Below are positions 14,479 to 23,924 of a stretch of 64,000 nucleotides of DNA, in pieces. The DNA comes from Rhizorhabdus dicambivorans (GTDB lineage Bacteria; Pseudomonadota; Alphaproteobacteria; Sphingomonadales; Sphingomonadaceae). Both the position numbers and the translations under genes were made by a program. Position 1 is the first letter of the stretch. Every line of letters begins with the position of its first letter. The DNA lies in the NCBI RefSeq assembly GCF_002355275.1, contig NZ_CP023449.1:2582001-2646000 (forward strand), in the 5' to 3' direction. Below the pieces are notes generated by a model. It was not told the DNA's origin and ran no database searches. It saw only the letters and a program-made list of their open reading frames with translations.

Positions 14479-16941
14479 CTAGAGCACGCCCCAGATTTCA
14501 GAAGCATATTGTCTGATCGTGCGATCCGACGAGAACCAGCCCATGCCCGCGACATTCCGGATCGCCATCGCGTTCCAGGCCGCCCGGTCGCCCCACAGCG
14601 TGTCGATCTCGCGCTGCTTGGCGGCATAGCTGTCGAAATCGGCTGCGACCATGAACCAGTCATGGTCGTAAAGCCCGGCGACCAGATTCTTGTAGCGGTC
14701 CCGGTCGTCGGGCGAGAAGACGCCGCCGCCGATCGCGTGCAGCGCCTGGGACAGTTCGCGCGATCCCTCGATGATTGCGCGCGGATCATGCCCCTCGGCG
14801 CGCGCCTTGCCGACCTGATCGGCAGTCAGCCCGAAGATCATGATGTTCTCCGCCCCGACATGGTCGCGCATCTCGACATTGGCGCCGTCCAGCGTGCCGA
14901 TCGTCAGCGCGCCGTTCAGCGCGAACTTCATGTTGCCGGTGCCCGACGCCTCCATGCCGGCGGTGGAGATCTGCTCGGACAGGTCGGCCGCCGGCATCAT
15001 CATCTCGGCCAGCGAGACATTGTAGTTGGGCACGAACGCCACCTTGAGCAGGCCCTGCACCGCCGGATCATGGTTGATCACCCGGGCGACGTCATTGGCC
15101 AGCTTTATGATCAGCTTGGCGTTGTGATAGCTCGGCGCCGCCTTGCCGCCGAACAGCTTGACCCTCGGCACCCAGTCCCGCTCTGGATGCGAGCGGATCT
15201 GGTCGTACAGCGCTACCGCCTCGATGATGTTGAGCAGCTGGCGCTTATATTCGTGGATGCGCTTGATCTGAGTGTCGAATAGCGCCGCGGGATCGATCTT
15301 CAGTCCCATCCGCTCGCGCAGCAGGTTCGACAGCGCCACCTTCTTGGCCAGCTTGACCGCCGCGAACTTCTCGCGGAACGCCGCGTCGTCCGCAAACCGG
15401 CCGAGGTCGCGCAGCTTCTCGGTATCGTCGAGGAAGGCGTCGCCGATCGCCTCGCGGATCAGCGTGGTCAGTTCGGGATTGCACTGCATCAGCCAGCGGC
15501 GCGGGGTGATGCCGTTGGTCTTGTTGTTGATCCGGTCGGGATATAGCCGGTGGAAGCCGGCGAACACCGTCTCCTTCATCAGCTCGGTGTGGAGCGCGGA
15601 GACGCCGTTGACACTGTGCGATCCGGCGAAGGCGAGGTTGCCCATCCGCACCCGCCGTTCGCCGCCCTCGTCGATCAGCGATATCGCGCTGATCGCCGCA
15701 TCGTCGAAGCCGTGCTGGCGGCGCGCCTCGATCAGCAGCTTGGCGTTGATCGCATAGACCAGCTGCATGTGGCGGGGCAGCAACTGCTCGAACAGGTGGA
15801 TCGGCCAGCTTTCCAGCGCCTCGGGCAGCAAGGTGTGGTTGGTGTAGCCAAAGGTGGCGCGGGTGATGTCCCACGCCTCGTCGAAGTCGAGATTGTGGAG
15901 GTCGATAAGTATCCGCATCAGCTCGGCCACCGACACCGCCGGATGGGTGTCGTTGAGCTGGATCGCCGCCTTGTCGGGAAGCGTCCGGATATCGCCGAAA
16001 TATTGGACGTGGCGGCGGACGATGTCCTGCAGGGAGGCCGAGGAGAAGAAATATTCCTGGCGCAGCCGCAACTCCTGCCCGGCCTGATGGCTGTCGGCGG
16101 GATAGAGCACGCGGGTCAGCGCCTCCGCCTTGTTGCTCTCCTTGAGCGCGCCGATATGGTCGCCCGCGTTGAACGCGTCGAGCAGGATCGGGTCGATCGG
16201 CTGCGCGGTCCACAGCCGCAGCGTGTTGACCCGGGTGCCGCGCCAGCCGACCACCGGCGTGTCGAAGGCGGTGGCGATGATCCGGTCTTGCGGCTTCCAA
16301 CTGCGGGCATGGTCTCCGCTGCCGTCGGCGGCGGCAAGGTCGACGACGCCGCCGAAGCCGATCTCGTAGCTCGCCTCGCGCCGCTCGAACTCCCAGGGAT
16401 TGCCGTGCGCCAGCCACGTCTCCGGCAGCTCTACCTGCCAGCCGTCCGAAATCTCCTGTCGGAACATGCCGTTCACATAGCGGATGCCATAGCCATAGGC
16501 CGGCACGTCGACCGAGGCGAGCGACTCCATGAAGCAGGCGGCGAGCCGCCCCAGGCCGCCATTGCCCAGCGCGGCATCGGGTTCCAGCTCGCGGATCAGG
16601 TCGATATCGACGCCCAGCGAGCTCAGCGCCTCGCGCATCTCGTCCATCAGGCCCAGGTTGGAGATGGCGTCGCGCATCAGCCGGCCGATCAGGAATTCCA
16701 GGCTGAGATAATAGACCCGCTTGCCGCCGGCCTGATAGGTTCCCTCGGTGCTGGCGATCCAGCGGTCGATCACCCGGTCGCGGATGACCAGGATGGTCGC
16801 GGCCAGCCAATCGTGGCTTTTCGCGGCCGCCGCATTCTTTCCGATCCGATAGGTGAGCCGTTCGATGATCTCCCCGGCCAGTTCGGCGGGGTCGGTGCCC
16901 CGTAGGGCCGGCTTCGGCAAGGCTGCGCTGGCGCGGTTCAT
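14479..16941 (-). CDS. glgP: Glycogen/starch phosphorylase GlgP
   Basis: An 820-residue GT35 phosphorylase releasing glucose 1-phosphate from glycogen ends. PLP is held by the lysine in ASGTGNMKFALNG (about residue 672), followed by GTLDGANVEM. The N-terminal region has YYLSLEFLIGR and EPDAALGNGGLGRLAACF. The frame is open further upstream (to 17169), but I start at ATG 16941 because GGGGGAG lies 8 bases before it and the family N-terminus begins there. It is the first gene of the glycogen locus, divergent from the Rieske oxygenase, so the promoter should lie in 16942-17149. Confidence 0.94.
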   Translation of the reverse strand: MNRASAALPKPALRGTDPAELAGEIIERLTYRIGKNAAAAKSHDWLAATILVIRDRVIDRWIASTEGTYQAGGKRVYYLSLEFLIGRLMRDAISNLGLMDEMREALSSLGVDIDLIRELEPDAALGNGGLGRLAACFMESLASVDVPAYGYGIRYVNGMFRQEISDGWQVELPETWLAHGNPWEFERREASYEIGFGGVVDLAAADGSGDHARSWKPQDRIIATAFDTPVVGWRGTRVNTLRLWTAQPIDPILLDAFNAGDHIGALKESNKAEALTRVLYPADSHQAGQELRLRQEYFFSSASLQDIVRRHVQYFGDIRTLPDKAAIQLNDTHPAVSVAELMRILIDLHNLDFDEAWDITRATFGYTNHTLLPEALESWPIHLFEQLLPRHMQLVYAINAKLLIEARRQHGFDDAAISAISLIDEGGERRVRMGNLAFAGSHSVNGVSALHTELMKETVFAGFHRLYPDRINNKTNGITPRRWLMQCNPELTTLIREAIGDAFLDDTEKLRDLGRFADDAAFREKFAAVKLAKKVALSNLLRERMGLKIDPAALFDTQIKRIHEYKRQLLNIIEAVALYDQIRSHPERDWVPRVKLFGGKAAPSYHNAKLIIKLANDVARVINHDPAVQGLLKVAFVPNYNVSLAEMMMPAADLSEQISTAGMEASGTGNMKFALNGALTIGTLDGANVEMRDHVGAENIMIFGLTADQVGKARAEGHDPRAIIEGSRELSQALHAIGGGVFSPDDRDRYKNLVAGLYDHDWFMVAADFDSYAAKQREIDTLWGDRAAWNAMAIRNVAGMGWFSSDRTIRQYASEIWGVL

Positions 16942-17149
16942 GGTCGCGACTCCCCCGGGGACCTCTGGCGATGGATCGAGTGTATCGCAGCGGGAGCGGT
17001 TCGCAACCGACATGTTGCAGTGCGGCAAAGAAAAGCCGCGGCTTGCGGTTCCGGCCCCGGAAGGGCAGTCTGCTGACAAGGATGTATGTGTCCCTTGATA
17101 CGTCATTCCCGCTTCCGCGGGAACGAGGAATTGTCCGGAAAGTGGCTGA

Positions 17150-18340
17150 ATGAGCTTGCATGCCATCAACGATGTGGGATCGGTGGCGGATCCCGATGCC
17201 CATCTGGGCCTGCCGGGCTGGATCTACAGCGATCCGGAGGTTTTCGCGCTGGAGCAGGAACGCATCTTCCGCCGCTCCTGGCAGCTCGTCTGCCACCTCA
17301 ACGATCTGCCTAAGGCCGGCGGCTGGCAGGCGCTGGAAATCGGGCGGGAATCGATCCTTGTCATCCGGGGCGACGATGGCGGCGTGCGCGCGCTGGCGAA
17401 CGTCTGCCGCCACCGCGCCGCCCGCCTCGTCGACGGGGCGGAGGGCTGCGCGAAGAAGCTCATCTGCCCCTACCATGCCTGGACCTACGAACTGGACGGC
17501 CGCCTGTCCGGCGTGCCCGGTAAGCGCGACTATCCCGCCTTCGACATGGCCGATTACGGGCTGCATGCCTTCCCGGTCGAAATCTGGCGCGGCTTCATCT
17601 TCGTCAATATCGAGGGCGTGGGCCCATCGGTCGCCGAGATGATGGCGCCCTATGCGGAAGAGGTGGCGCCCTATCGGTTCGAGGAGATGCGCGCGCTCGG
17701 CCGCGTGGTGATGCGCCCGCGCACGGTGAACTGGAAGAACATCGCCGACAATTATTCGGACGGGCTCCACATCCCCGTCGCCCATCCGGGGTTGAAGCGG
17801 CTGTTCGGCCCCGGCTACGGGATCGAGGCCGAAACCTGGGTCGACAAGATGTGGGGCCCGCTGCTCGAAGGGGTGCCGGGCAGTTCGTCGGAGGCGCTCT
17901 ATCGCAAATATCTGCCCCGGGTCGATCATCTCCCCGAGGATCGCCAGCGGCTGTGGACCTATTTCAAGCTCTGGCCGAACACCGCCTTCGACATCTATCC
18001 CGACCAGATCGATTTCATGCAGTTCATCCCCGTCTCGCCGACCGAGACGATGATCCGCGAGATCGCCTATGTGCTGCCCGACGAGCGGCGCGAAATGAAG
18101 GCGGCGCGCTACCTCAACTGGCGGATCAACCGCATGGTCAATGCCGAGGACACGAAGCTGGTCGCGCGGGTCCAGCAGGGCATGGCGAGCGAAAGCTTCA
18201 CCCAGGGGCCGCTCGGCCATGGCGAGGTCTGCCTGAAGAGTTTCGCGCGGAAATTCCGCATCCTGATCCCGGAGGCGCGTCAGCCCAGGCGCCCGCCGCC
18301 CGGATGGAGCGCCGCCAGCATCGAGGGCCGCCTGTCGTGA
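17150..18340 (+). CDS. Rieske [2Fe-2S] aromatic-ring-hydroxylating-type oxygenase, alpha subunit
   Basis: A 396-residue oxygenase. The Rieske cluster ligands are C86-x-H88 and C106-x2-H109 (VCRHRAA and CPYHAWTY). The mononuclear iron site is in NIADNYSDGLHIPVAHPG, with the bridging Asp204 and ligands His207 and His212. The fold is the ring-hydroxylating oxygenase alpha subunit; related families include glycine-betaine and carnitine-type monooxygenases, so the substrate need not be aromatic. No ferredoxin or ferredoxin-reductase gene is adjacent. The TGA stop overlaps the GTG start of an FAD oxidoreductase (GTGA), which points to a shared task. Confidence 0.88.
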   Translation: MSLHAINDVGSVADPDAHLGLPGWIYSDPEVFALEQERIFRRSWQLVCHLNDLPKAGGWQALEIGRESILVIRGDDGGVRALANVCRHRAARLVDGAEGCAKKLICPYHAWTYELDGRLSGVPGKRDYPAFDMADYGLHAFPVEIWRGFIFVNIEGVGPSVAEMMAPYAEEVAPYRFEEMRALGRVVMRPRTVNWKNIADNYSDGLHIPVAHPGLKRLFGPGYGIEAETWVDKMWGPLLEGVPGSSSEALYRKYLPRVDHLPEDRQRLWTYFKLWPNTAFDIYPDQIDFMQFIPVSPTETMIREIAYVLPDERREMKAARYLNWRINRMVNAEDTKLVARVQQGMASESFTQGPLGHGEVCLKSFARKFRILIPEARQPRRPPPGWSAASIEGRLS

Positions 18341-19944
18341 CCACCAGGCAGGATGTCGTCATCATCGGCGGCGGGCATAACGGCCTCGTCTGCGCCTATT
18401 ATCTGGCGGTGAAAGGCCTCAAGGTCCGCATCCTCGAGCGGCGCGCCGTCGTCGGCGGCGCGGCGGTAACGGAGGAATTCCATCCCGGCTTCCGCAATTC
18501 GGTCGCGAGCTACACGGTCAGCCTGCTCCAGCCGCGCGTGATCCGCGACATGAAGCTGCACGAGCGCGGGCTGCGCGTGGTCGAGCGGCCGATCTCCAAT
18601 TTTCTGCCGCTTCAGGACGGCGGCTATCTGAAGCTGGGGGGCGGGCTGGACCGCACCCAGGCGGAGTTCCGGCGCTTTTCGGCCCGGGACGCGGAGGTGC
18701 TGCCGGCCTATTATGACGCGCTCGACGGGGTGGCGGACGTGCTGCGCGATCTCGCCCTCCGGATACCACCCAATGCCGGCGGCGGGTTGATCGAATTGTT
18801 GCGTGCGGCGGCGCAGGGCAGGCCGATCCTGGGGGCGGGCCTTCACCTCCAGCGCGACATGCTCGACCTGTTCGTGAAGAGCGCACGGACCTTCCTCGAT
18901 GGCTGGTTCGAGCATGATGCGATCAAGGCGGCCTTCGGCTTCGACGCGGTGGTCGGCAACTATGCCAGCCCCGACACGCCGGGGTCCGCCTATGTGCTGC
19001 TCCACCATGTCTTCGGGGAGGTGAACGGCAAGAAGGGCGCCTGGGGCCATGCGATCGGCGGCATGGGCGCCATCACCCAGGCGATGAGGGCCGCCTGCGA
19101 AGACCATGGCGTGGTGATCGACACCGACGCCGCCGTGGAGCGGGTGCTCGTCGACGGCGGCAGGGCGGTGGGCGTGCGGCTCGCCGACGGCAGCGAGCAT
19201 ATGGCGCCGGTCGTGGCGTCGAACGTCGGGCCGGGCTTGCTCTACCGCAAGCTGATCGACCAGGCCGATCTCGATGCCGATTTCCGGCACCGGATGAAGG
19301 GTTTCCGGGCGGGTTCGGGCACGTTCCGGATGAACGTCGCGCTCAGCGAACTGCCCAGCTTCACCGCCTTGCCGGGGCAGGGGGAACATCACCAGAGCGG
19401 CATCATCATCGCCCCGACGCTCGACTATATGGACCGCGCCTTCACCGATGCCCGCGCCTTCGGATGGTCGAAGGCGCCGATCGTCGAGATGCTGATCCCG
19501 TCGACCGTCGACGACAGCCTCGCACCCGCCGGGAGCCATGTCGCCAGCCTGTTCTGCCAGCAATTCGCGCCCGAACTGCCCGACGGCCGAAGCTGGGACG
19601 ACGAGCGGGAGGCGGCCGCCGACCATATCATCGCGACGGTCGAGGCCCATGCGCCGGGCTTCGCGAAATCGGTGGTGGGCCGGCAGATATTGTCGCCGCT
19701 CGATCTGGAACGCACCTTCGGGCTGGTCGGCGGTGACATCATGCATGGCCATATGGCGCTCGACCAGCTCTGGTCGGCCCGGCCGATCCTCGGCCATGGC
19801 CATTATCGCGGGCCGATCAAGGGCCTCTACATGTGTGGTGCGGGCAGCCATCCCGGCGGCGGCGTCACCGGCGCGCCGGGCCACAATGCCGCGCAGGCGA
19901 TCCTGGCGGACCGGGGGCTCGGCCGCCTCTTCGGCTTCGGCTGA
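18337..19944 (+). CDS. PYROXD2-like NAD(P)/FAD-dependent oxidoreductase
   Basis: A 535-residue flavoprotein starting at GTG 18337, inside the stop codon of the Rieske gene. The dinucleotide-binding GGGHNGLVCAYYLA lies at residues 11-24, followed by LERRAVVGGAAVTEE. The C-terminal FAD motif region contains GLYMCGAGSHPGGGVTGAPG. This N- and C-terminal combination is that of the phytoene-desaturase/PYROXD2 group, not of a ferredoxin reductase. Biochemical roles in this group are poorly defined. Coupling to the oxygenase suggests sequential oxidation of one substrate or electron supply by an unusual partner. Confidence 0.85.
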   Translation: MTTRQDVVIIGGGHNGLVCAYYLAVKGLKVRILERRAVVGGAAVTEEFHPGFRNSVASYTVSLLQPRVIRDMKLHERGLRVVERPISNFLPLQDGGYLKLGGGLDRTQAEFRRFSARDAEVLPAYYDALDGVADVLRDLALRIPPNAGGGLIELLRAAAQGRPILGAGLHLQRDMLDLFVKSARTFLDGWFEHDAIKAAFGFDAVVGNYASPDTPGSAYVLLHHVFGEVNGKKGAWGHAIGGMGAITQAMRAACEDHGVVIDTDAAVERVLVDGGRAVGVRLADGSEHMAPVVASNVGPGLLYRKLIDQADLDADFRHRMKGFRAGSGTFRMNVALSELPSFTALPGQGEHHQSGIIIAPTLDYMDRAFTDARAFGWSKAPIVEMLIPSTVDDSLAPAGSHVASLFCQQFAPELPDGRSWDDEREAAADHIIATVEAHAPGFAKSVVGRQILSPLDLERTFGLVGGDIMHGHMALDQLWSARPILGHGHYRGPIKGLYMCGAGSHPGGGVTGAPGHNAAQAILADRGLGRLFGFG

Positions 19945-19958
19945 GGCGAGCGCGTCTT

Positions 19959-20045
19959 CGTCGCCCCGGTGGAGGCCGGGGCGCAAGCGGCTTTTCCGCA
20001 AGGTCGCCCCTTAACCGTGACGGCCCGGCCTCCGCCGGGGCGACG
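19959..20045. terminator. GC-rich palindrome between convergent genes (repeat family B, copy 1)
   Basis: An inverted repeat with left arm CGTCGCCCCGGTGGAGGCCG and right arm ending CGGCCTCCGCCGGGGCGACG. It sits in the 102-bp gap between the convergent oxidoreductase and permease genes. Two more copies occur at 33225-33312 and 45792-45873. The position after stop codons suggests a two-way terminator or REP-like element. No clear U-run follows. Confidence 0.7.
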
Positions 20046-20046
20046 A

Positions 20047-21333
20047 TCATGTAAGGGGCGCGGTCCTCTTGCGCCGCATCAGCCACCACACCGGCACCCC
20101 GGCGAGCACAAGCAGCAGGCCGAGCTTGTTCGCCTCCACGCCGGCGCCATAGAGCGCCCAGAACGAATAGAGCGCGGCGGCGATCGCGATCCAGGGTCTG
20201 ACGCCGCCCAGCTTCAGCGCGGCCGCTGCGACGGCGATATACATCAGCAGCGATGCGGTGGTCGCCAGCAGCGCGATGAAGGTGAACATGTCCACCGTCG
20301 TCCTGCTGGCGTTGAGCGCCAGGATCGCGGTGACCAGCGCGGTCGACAATATATGCGCGCGCACCGGCACCCCATTGGGCGCGAGCCTGGCCAGCGCCTT
20401 GGGGAACACCCCGCCGGCCGCCATCGCCGCCGGCATCTCGCCCTGCAGCAATATCCAGCCATTGAGCGCCCCGATCGCGCTGATCATCGCGAAGGCGGCG
20501 ACGACATGCGCGGCGCCCGATCCCCAATAGCGCTCGATCACCGCCGCGAAGGGCGCGGCCGAATGCGCCGCCACTTCGGGCGCGAGCAGCAGGATCACGG
20601 CGGTGCAGGCGAACAGATAGATGACGCCGGTCAGCGCGGTGCCGCCCAGGGTGGCTAGCGGGATGGTCCGCTGCGGGTTCGCCACCTTGCCGGCGGGCAC
20701 GGTCGCCGATTCCAGGCCGAGAAAGGCCCAGAGGGTGAGCGTGCCGGCTGTCGAGATCGCGGCCAGCCCGATCGCCGGCCGGTGCGGATCGGGCAGGGAG
20801 AGGTCGCCCTGCGGCGCGGCCATCGCGGCGATGATCACCACCGCGACCAGCGGCAGCACCTTCAGCGCCGTGGCGATCAGCTGGACCCAGCCCGCGTTGC
20901 GCGTGCCGCTGATGTTGATCGCGGTCATCGTCCAGACCAGCAGGATCGTGATACCGGTGGAAAGCAGCGCGTCGGTGGCGAGTGTCGGCACGAAGGCGGA
21001 CATGTAGCTGACCGCCGCGACGGCGATCGCGCCATTGCCGACGAACAAGGATATCCAATAGGCCCAGGCGACGAAGAAGGCGAGGTCGTTGCCGAACGCC
21101 GCGCGCACATAGACATAGGGCCCGCCCGTCTGCGTGTGGCTGCGGCACAACCCTGCGAAGACGGCGGCGATGGCAAGGCTGCCGGCGATGGTGATTCCCC
21201 AGGCGGGAATGACGTTCCAGCCATAGGGCGCCAGGCTGGCGGGCAGGAGATAGACCCCCGATCCGATCATGTTGCCGACGACCAGCGCCGTCGCCATGAT
21301 CGGCCCCAGGGGGCGGTTCTCCTTACCCGTCAT
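20047..21333 (-). CDS. APC-family amino acid permease (arginine/agmatine-antiporter-like)
   Basis: A 428-residue inner-membrane transporter with about 12 hydrophobic segments. TM1 begins ALVVGNMIGSGVYLLPASLA, with the GxGxY-type substrate motif GSGVY of the APC superfamily. The short N-terminus and the length resemble AdiC/PotE basic amino acid and polyamine antiporters. It is the last gene of a run on the minus strand that includes arginine catabolism genes, consistent with basic amino acid uptake. The assigned ATG overlaps a hairpin (21329-21352) and lacks a strong ribosome-binding site, so expression may depend on RNA structure. Confidence 0.88.
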   Translation of the reverse strand: MTGKENRPLGPIMATALVVGNMIGSGVYLLPASLAPYGWNVIPAWGITIAGSLAIAAVFAGLCRSHTQTGGPYVYVRAAFGNDLAFFVAWAYWISLFVGNGAIAVAAVSYMSAFVPTLATDALLSTGITILLVWTMTAINISGTRNAGWVQLIATALKVLPLVAVVIIAAMAAPQGDLSLPDPHRPAIGLAAISTAGTLTLWAFLGLESATVPAGKVANPQRTIPLATLGGTALTGVIYLFACTAVILLLAPEVAAHSAAPFAAVIERYWGSGAAHVVAAFAMISAIGALNGWILLQGEMPAAMAAGGVFPKALARLAPNGVPVRAHILSTALVTAILALNASRTTVDMFTFIALLATTASLLMYIAVAAAALKLGGVRPWIAIAAALYSFWALYGAGVEANKLGLLLVLAGVPVWWLMRRKRTAPLT

Positions 21334-21446
21334 GCTGAACGTGTTTCAGCATCCGCCCGGCCTCCCGGACAAGCCCATCGACAGCGCGGAACAGGACGCG
21401 CTTGCTATTCCCCTGCAACTGATGACACGCCCGGGTTCAGCATGAC
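21329..21446 (-). promoter_or_regulatory. Inverted repeat overlapping the permease start codon
   Basis: GTCATGCTGAAC (21329-21340) and its complement GTTCAGCATGAC (21435-21446) frame the whole leader of the permease gene. A smaller perfect hairpin (ATGCTGAA / TTCAGCAT, 21332-21352) includes part of the start codon. In the transcript these pairings would put the AUG in a stem. Similar CATGCTGAAC repeats are common in sphingomonad intergenic DNA, so this may be an inserted repeat rather than an evolved switch. Confidence 0.5.
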
Positions 21447-21469
21447 GCCTCCTTGGATGCGAACCTTCC

Positions 21470-23830
21470 TCAGAAACGCTGCGAGACCTTCATGCCGAAC
21501 AGCTGTGGCTTGACCGGATAGGACCGCGCCACCGTACCGCAGATCGTCGCCGGGCAGAAGGTGTTGCGGCTCAGTATCCCGCGTTTGTCGAAGGCATTCT
21601 GGATGAAGGCCTCCACGCTGATCTCGCCGAACTTCGTGCCTGCCGAGAAATCGAACGTCGTGAAGCCCGTGGTGCGCCCGACCGCGAGATCGTCGGCGGT
21701 GGCGAGGAAGTTCTTGACCCCGCCCTGGCGCAGCACGCTGCCCTGTACGAAACTGTCCCGGCCGCCCAGGTCGAAATCATAGCGGACGGTGCCGGTTCCC
21801 TTGAACTTGGGCTGCACGGTCAGCCGGGCGCCCTTGGGCGCGGCGACGGTGCCGAGCGTGCAATCCGAATTGCCGGCCGCGTTGATCGAGCAGAAAGGCG
21901 TGCTCAGCTTGGCGTCGGTGAAGGTGCCGGTGGCGCTCAGCGTCAGCCCGCCGGTGCGATACTGGACGTCGAACTCGGCGCCATAGATGCGCGCATCGCC
22001 CGAATTGTAGATGTTGACGACGCCGGCCGAGCCGACCGGCGCGAGCGTATATTGGAGCTTCTTCCACCTCATATAATAGGCCGAGCCGTTGAAGCGGAGC
22101 TTGCGATCGAGCCAGGCCGTCTTCCAGCCGAGCTCGAAATTGTCGAGCGTATCGGCATCATAGGGGTTGATGCCGGGCCGGCGGTTGTTGCCGCCGGGCC
22201 GGAAGCCGGTCGAATAGGTGGCATAGACCATGCGATCGCGGTCGACCTGCCAGCTGAGGCTGACCTTGTGGGTTTCGCCGCTCTCCTTGTAGGTCTTGTC
22301 CACATTGACGCAGCTGCCCAGGGTGATCGGCACCGCGCAGCCGCTGGCGGCGGCGTTGGAGGCGAAGCCCGAAAAGCCCTTCAAACTGTTGCGTGCCCGG
22401 AACACGCGGATGCCGCCGGTCAGCTTCAGGTCGTCGGTGATCTTGTAATAGGCCTCGCCGAAAGCCGCATAGTCGCGCGCGATGATGCGCGTATCGGTGA
22501 CGAAGATGTCGTCGCCGAACACCGCGAAGGTGCTGGGGATCGAGCCGAAACCGGGTATCGTATAGTCGGCGAGGTTCTTGTTGCTCTGGCGCTGGATGAA
22601 CAGGCCGGCGGTGAAGCTGAACGGATTGCTCTGGTCGGAGCTGAGCCGGATCTCGTGGCTCTGCTTGGTCAGCCGCTGTTCGTTGTGATAGCGCATCGAC
22701 GGGTCGAGGAAGCCGCCATTGCCGTCCGGGAAATTGGTGTAGAACGTGTCCAGCGTGTCGTAATAGACCGTGTAATAGCTGTAATCCTGATCGTTATCGA
22801 TCGAGCGTTCCAGATAGCCGCCCGAATAGAGCAGGTCGAAATTGCCGATCTTGCCCTCGATGGTCAGCGCCGCCTGATACCATTTGTCGAGATTGCGGTC
22901 CGGCGCATATTCATGGACCTGGAGGTCGCCGACGCGCGGATCGAAACCGAACGAGCCCTTGGCCTTCTGGTGCTGGGCGATGATCGTCGGCGTCATCGTC
23001 CAGTTGTCATCGAGATCGATGCCCAGCGCCACGCGGCCGCCATAGGTCTCGAGCGTGTTGAAGTTCTTCTTCACCTCCGCCGCGTTGTTGACGGTCAGGT
23101 TGGTGGTGGGATCGCCGTCGGACAGGGTGAAGGTCCGCGTGCCCGGCGTATTGTCGATATAGCCGCCATCGCGCCGGTAGAAGCCGACCACGCGCAGCGC
23201 CGTCTTCTCGCTGAGCGGCACGTTGAGGAAGGCTTCGGCAACGCCGCCGGCCTCGCCCTCGCCGAATTTGTTGAGGGTCAGGTCGTAGCCGCCCTCGAAC
23301 ACGCCCTGCTTGGGCTTGTTGGTGATCAGGCGGATCGTGCCGGCCAGCGAGCTGGCGCCGTAGAGCGTGCCCTGCGGCCCGGACAGCGCCTCGACGCGGG
23401 CGAGGTCATAGGCATGGACGTCGAGCATCGCGCCGATCGTGCTGACCGGGATTTCGTCGAGATAGACGCCCACCGTCGGCAGCGAGCCGCCGGGCAGGTT
23501 GATGCCGCCGGTCGAGACGCCGCGGATCGAGATGTCGGACTGCGACGGGCCATAGGTCTGGAAGCTGACGCTGGGGAGCAGCTTGCTATAGTCGTCGAGA
23601 CCCGTGACCTGATGTTGGGCCAGCGTCTCGGTGCCGAGAGCCTGCAGGCTGATCGGCACCCTCTGGATGCTCTCGCTGCGCTTCTGTGCGGTAACGATGA
23701 TATCGCCTCCGGCGGCCTCGTCCTCCGGTGCTGCCTGTGCGAAGGCCGCGGCGGGGGAGAGCAGGACGGTCGAGGCGAGAAGAAGACCCGCCATGGTGCG
23801 GCGCGCGGGCTGGGAGGACTTCAAGGTCAT
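21470..23830 (-). CDS. TonB-dependent outer-membrane receptor
   Basis: A 786-residue receptor. The signal peptide ends at AFA near residue 31. The TonB box is likely GDIIVTAQKR (residues 43-52), and the plug follows with VPISLQAL, SISIRGV-like ISIRGVSTGG, and ALSGPQGTLYGASSLAGTIRLIT. It ends in SQRF with the C-terminal Phe expected for BAM insertion. This is the IIVTAQKR class abundant in sphingomonads, which imports diverse organic ligands. The TPR-sulfotransferase gene lies 94 bp upstream and the amino acid permease 136 bp downstream on the same strand, suggesting a peptide or amino acid ligand (inference). Confidence 0.9.
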   Translation of the reverse strand: MTLKSSQPARRTMAGLLLASTVLLSPAAAFAQAAPEDEAAGGDIIVTAQKRSESIQRVPISLQALGTETLAQHQVTGLDDYSKLLPSVSFQTYGPSQSDISIRGVSTGGINLPGGSLPTVGVYLDEIPVSTIGAMLDVHAYDLARVEALSGPQGTLYGASSLAGTIRLITNKPKQGVFEGGYDLTLNKFGEGEAGGVAEAFLNVPLSEKTALRVVGFYRRDGGYIDNTPGTRTFTLSDGDPTTNLTVNNAAEVKKNFNTLETYGGRVALGIDLDDNWTMTPTIIAQHQKAKGSFGFDPRVGDLQVHEYAPDRNLDKWYQAALTIEGKIGNFDLLYSGGYLERSIDNDQDYSYYTVYYDTLDTFYTNFPDGNGGFLDPSMRYHNEQRLTKQSHEIRLSSDQSNPFSFTAGLFIQRQSNKNLADYTIPGFGSIPSTFAVFGDDIFVTDTRIIARDYAAFGEAYYKITDDLKLTGGIRVFRARNSLKGFSGFASNAAASGCAVPITLGSCVNVDKTYKESGETHKVSLSWQVDRDRMVYATYSTGFRPGGNNRRPGINPYDADTLDNFELGWKTAWLDRKLRFNGSAYYMRWKKLQYTLAPVGSAGVVNIYNSGDARIYGAEFDVQYRTGGLTLSATGTFTDAKLSTPFCSINAAGNSDCTLGTVAAPKGARLTVQPKFKGTGTVRYDFDLGGRDSFVQGSVLRQGGVKNFLATADDLAVGRTTGFTTFDFSAGTKFGEISVEAFIQNAFDKRGILSRNTFCPATICGTVARSYPVKPQLFGMKVSQRF

Positions 23831-23924
23831 GACGGGCCCCTTTTTTATCAGGAGCCCAGTTCCCCATGAAATTTGTTTCGGCGCAAGAAGCTAAGCGTGG
23901 CCGCTGCCTACAAGCCTGTTAATT

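Noticed and set aside
16942-17169. Upstream extension of glgP by 76 codons
   Set aside because: It includes a short ATTCCCGC hairpin repeat and lacks family similarity. ATG 16941 has a good ribosome-binding site and the normal N-terminus.
15245-18220. A 991-codon minus-strand frame covering parts of glgP, the promoter gap and the Rieske gene
   Set aside because: It is out of frame with glgP and antisense to the Rieske gene. The first part is an antisense shadow and the last part a frame-shifted shadow of glgP.
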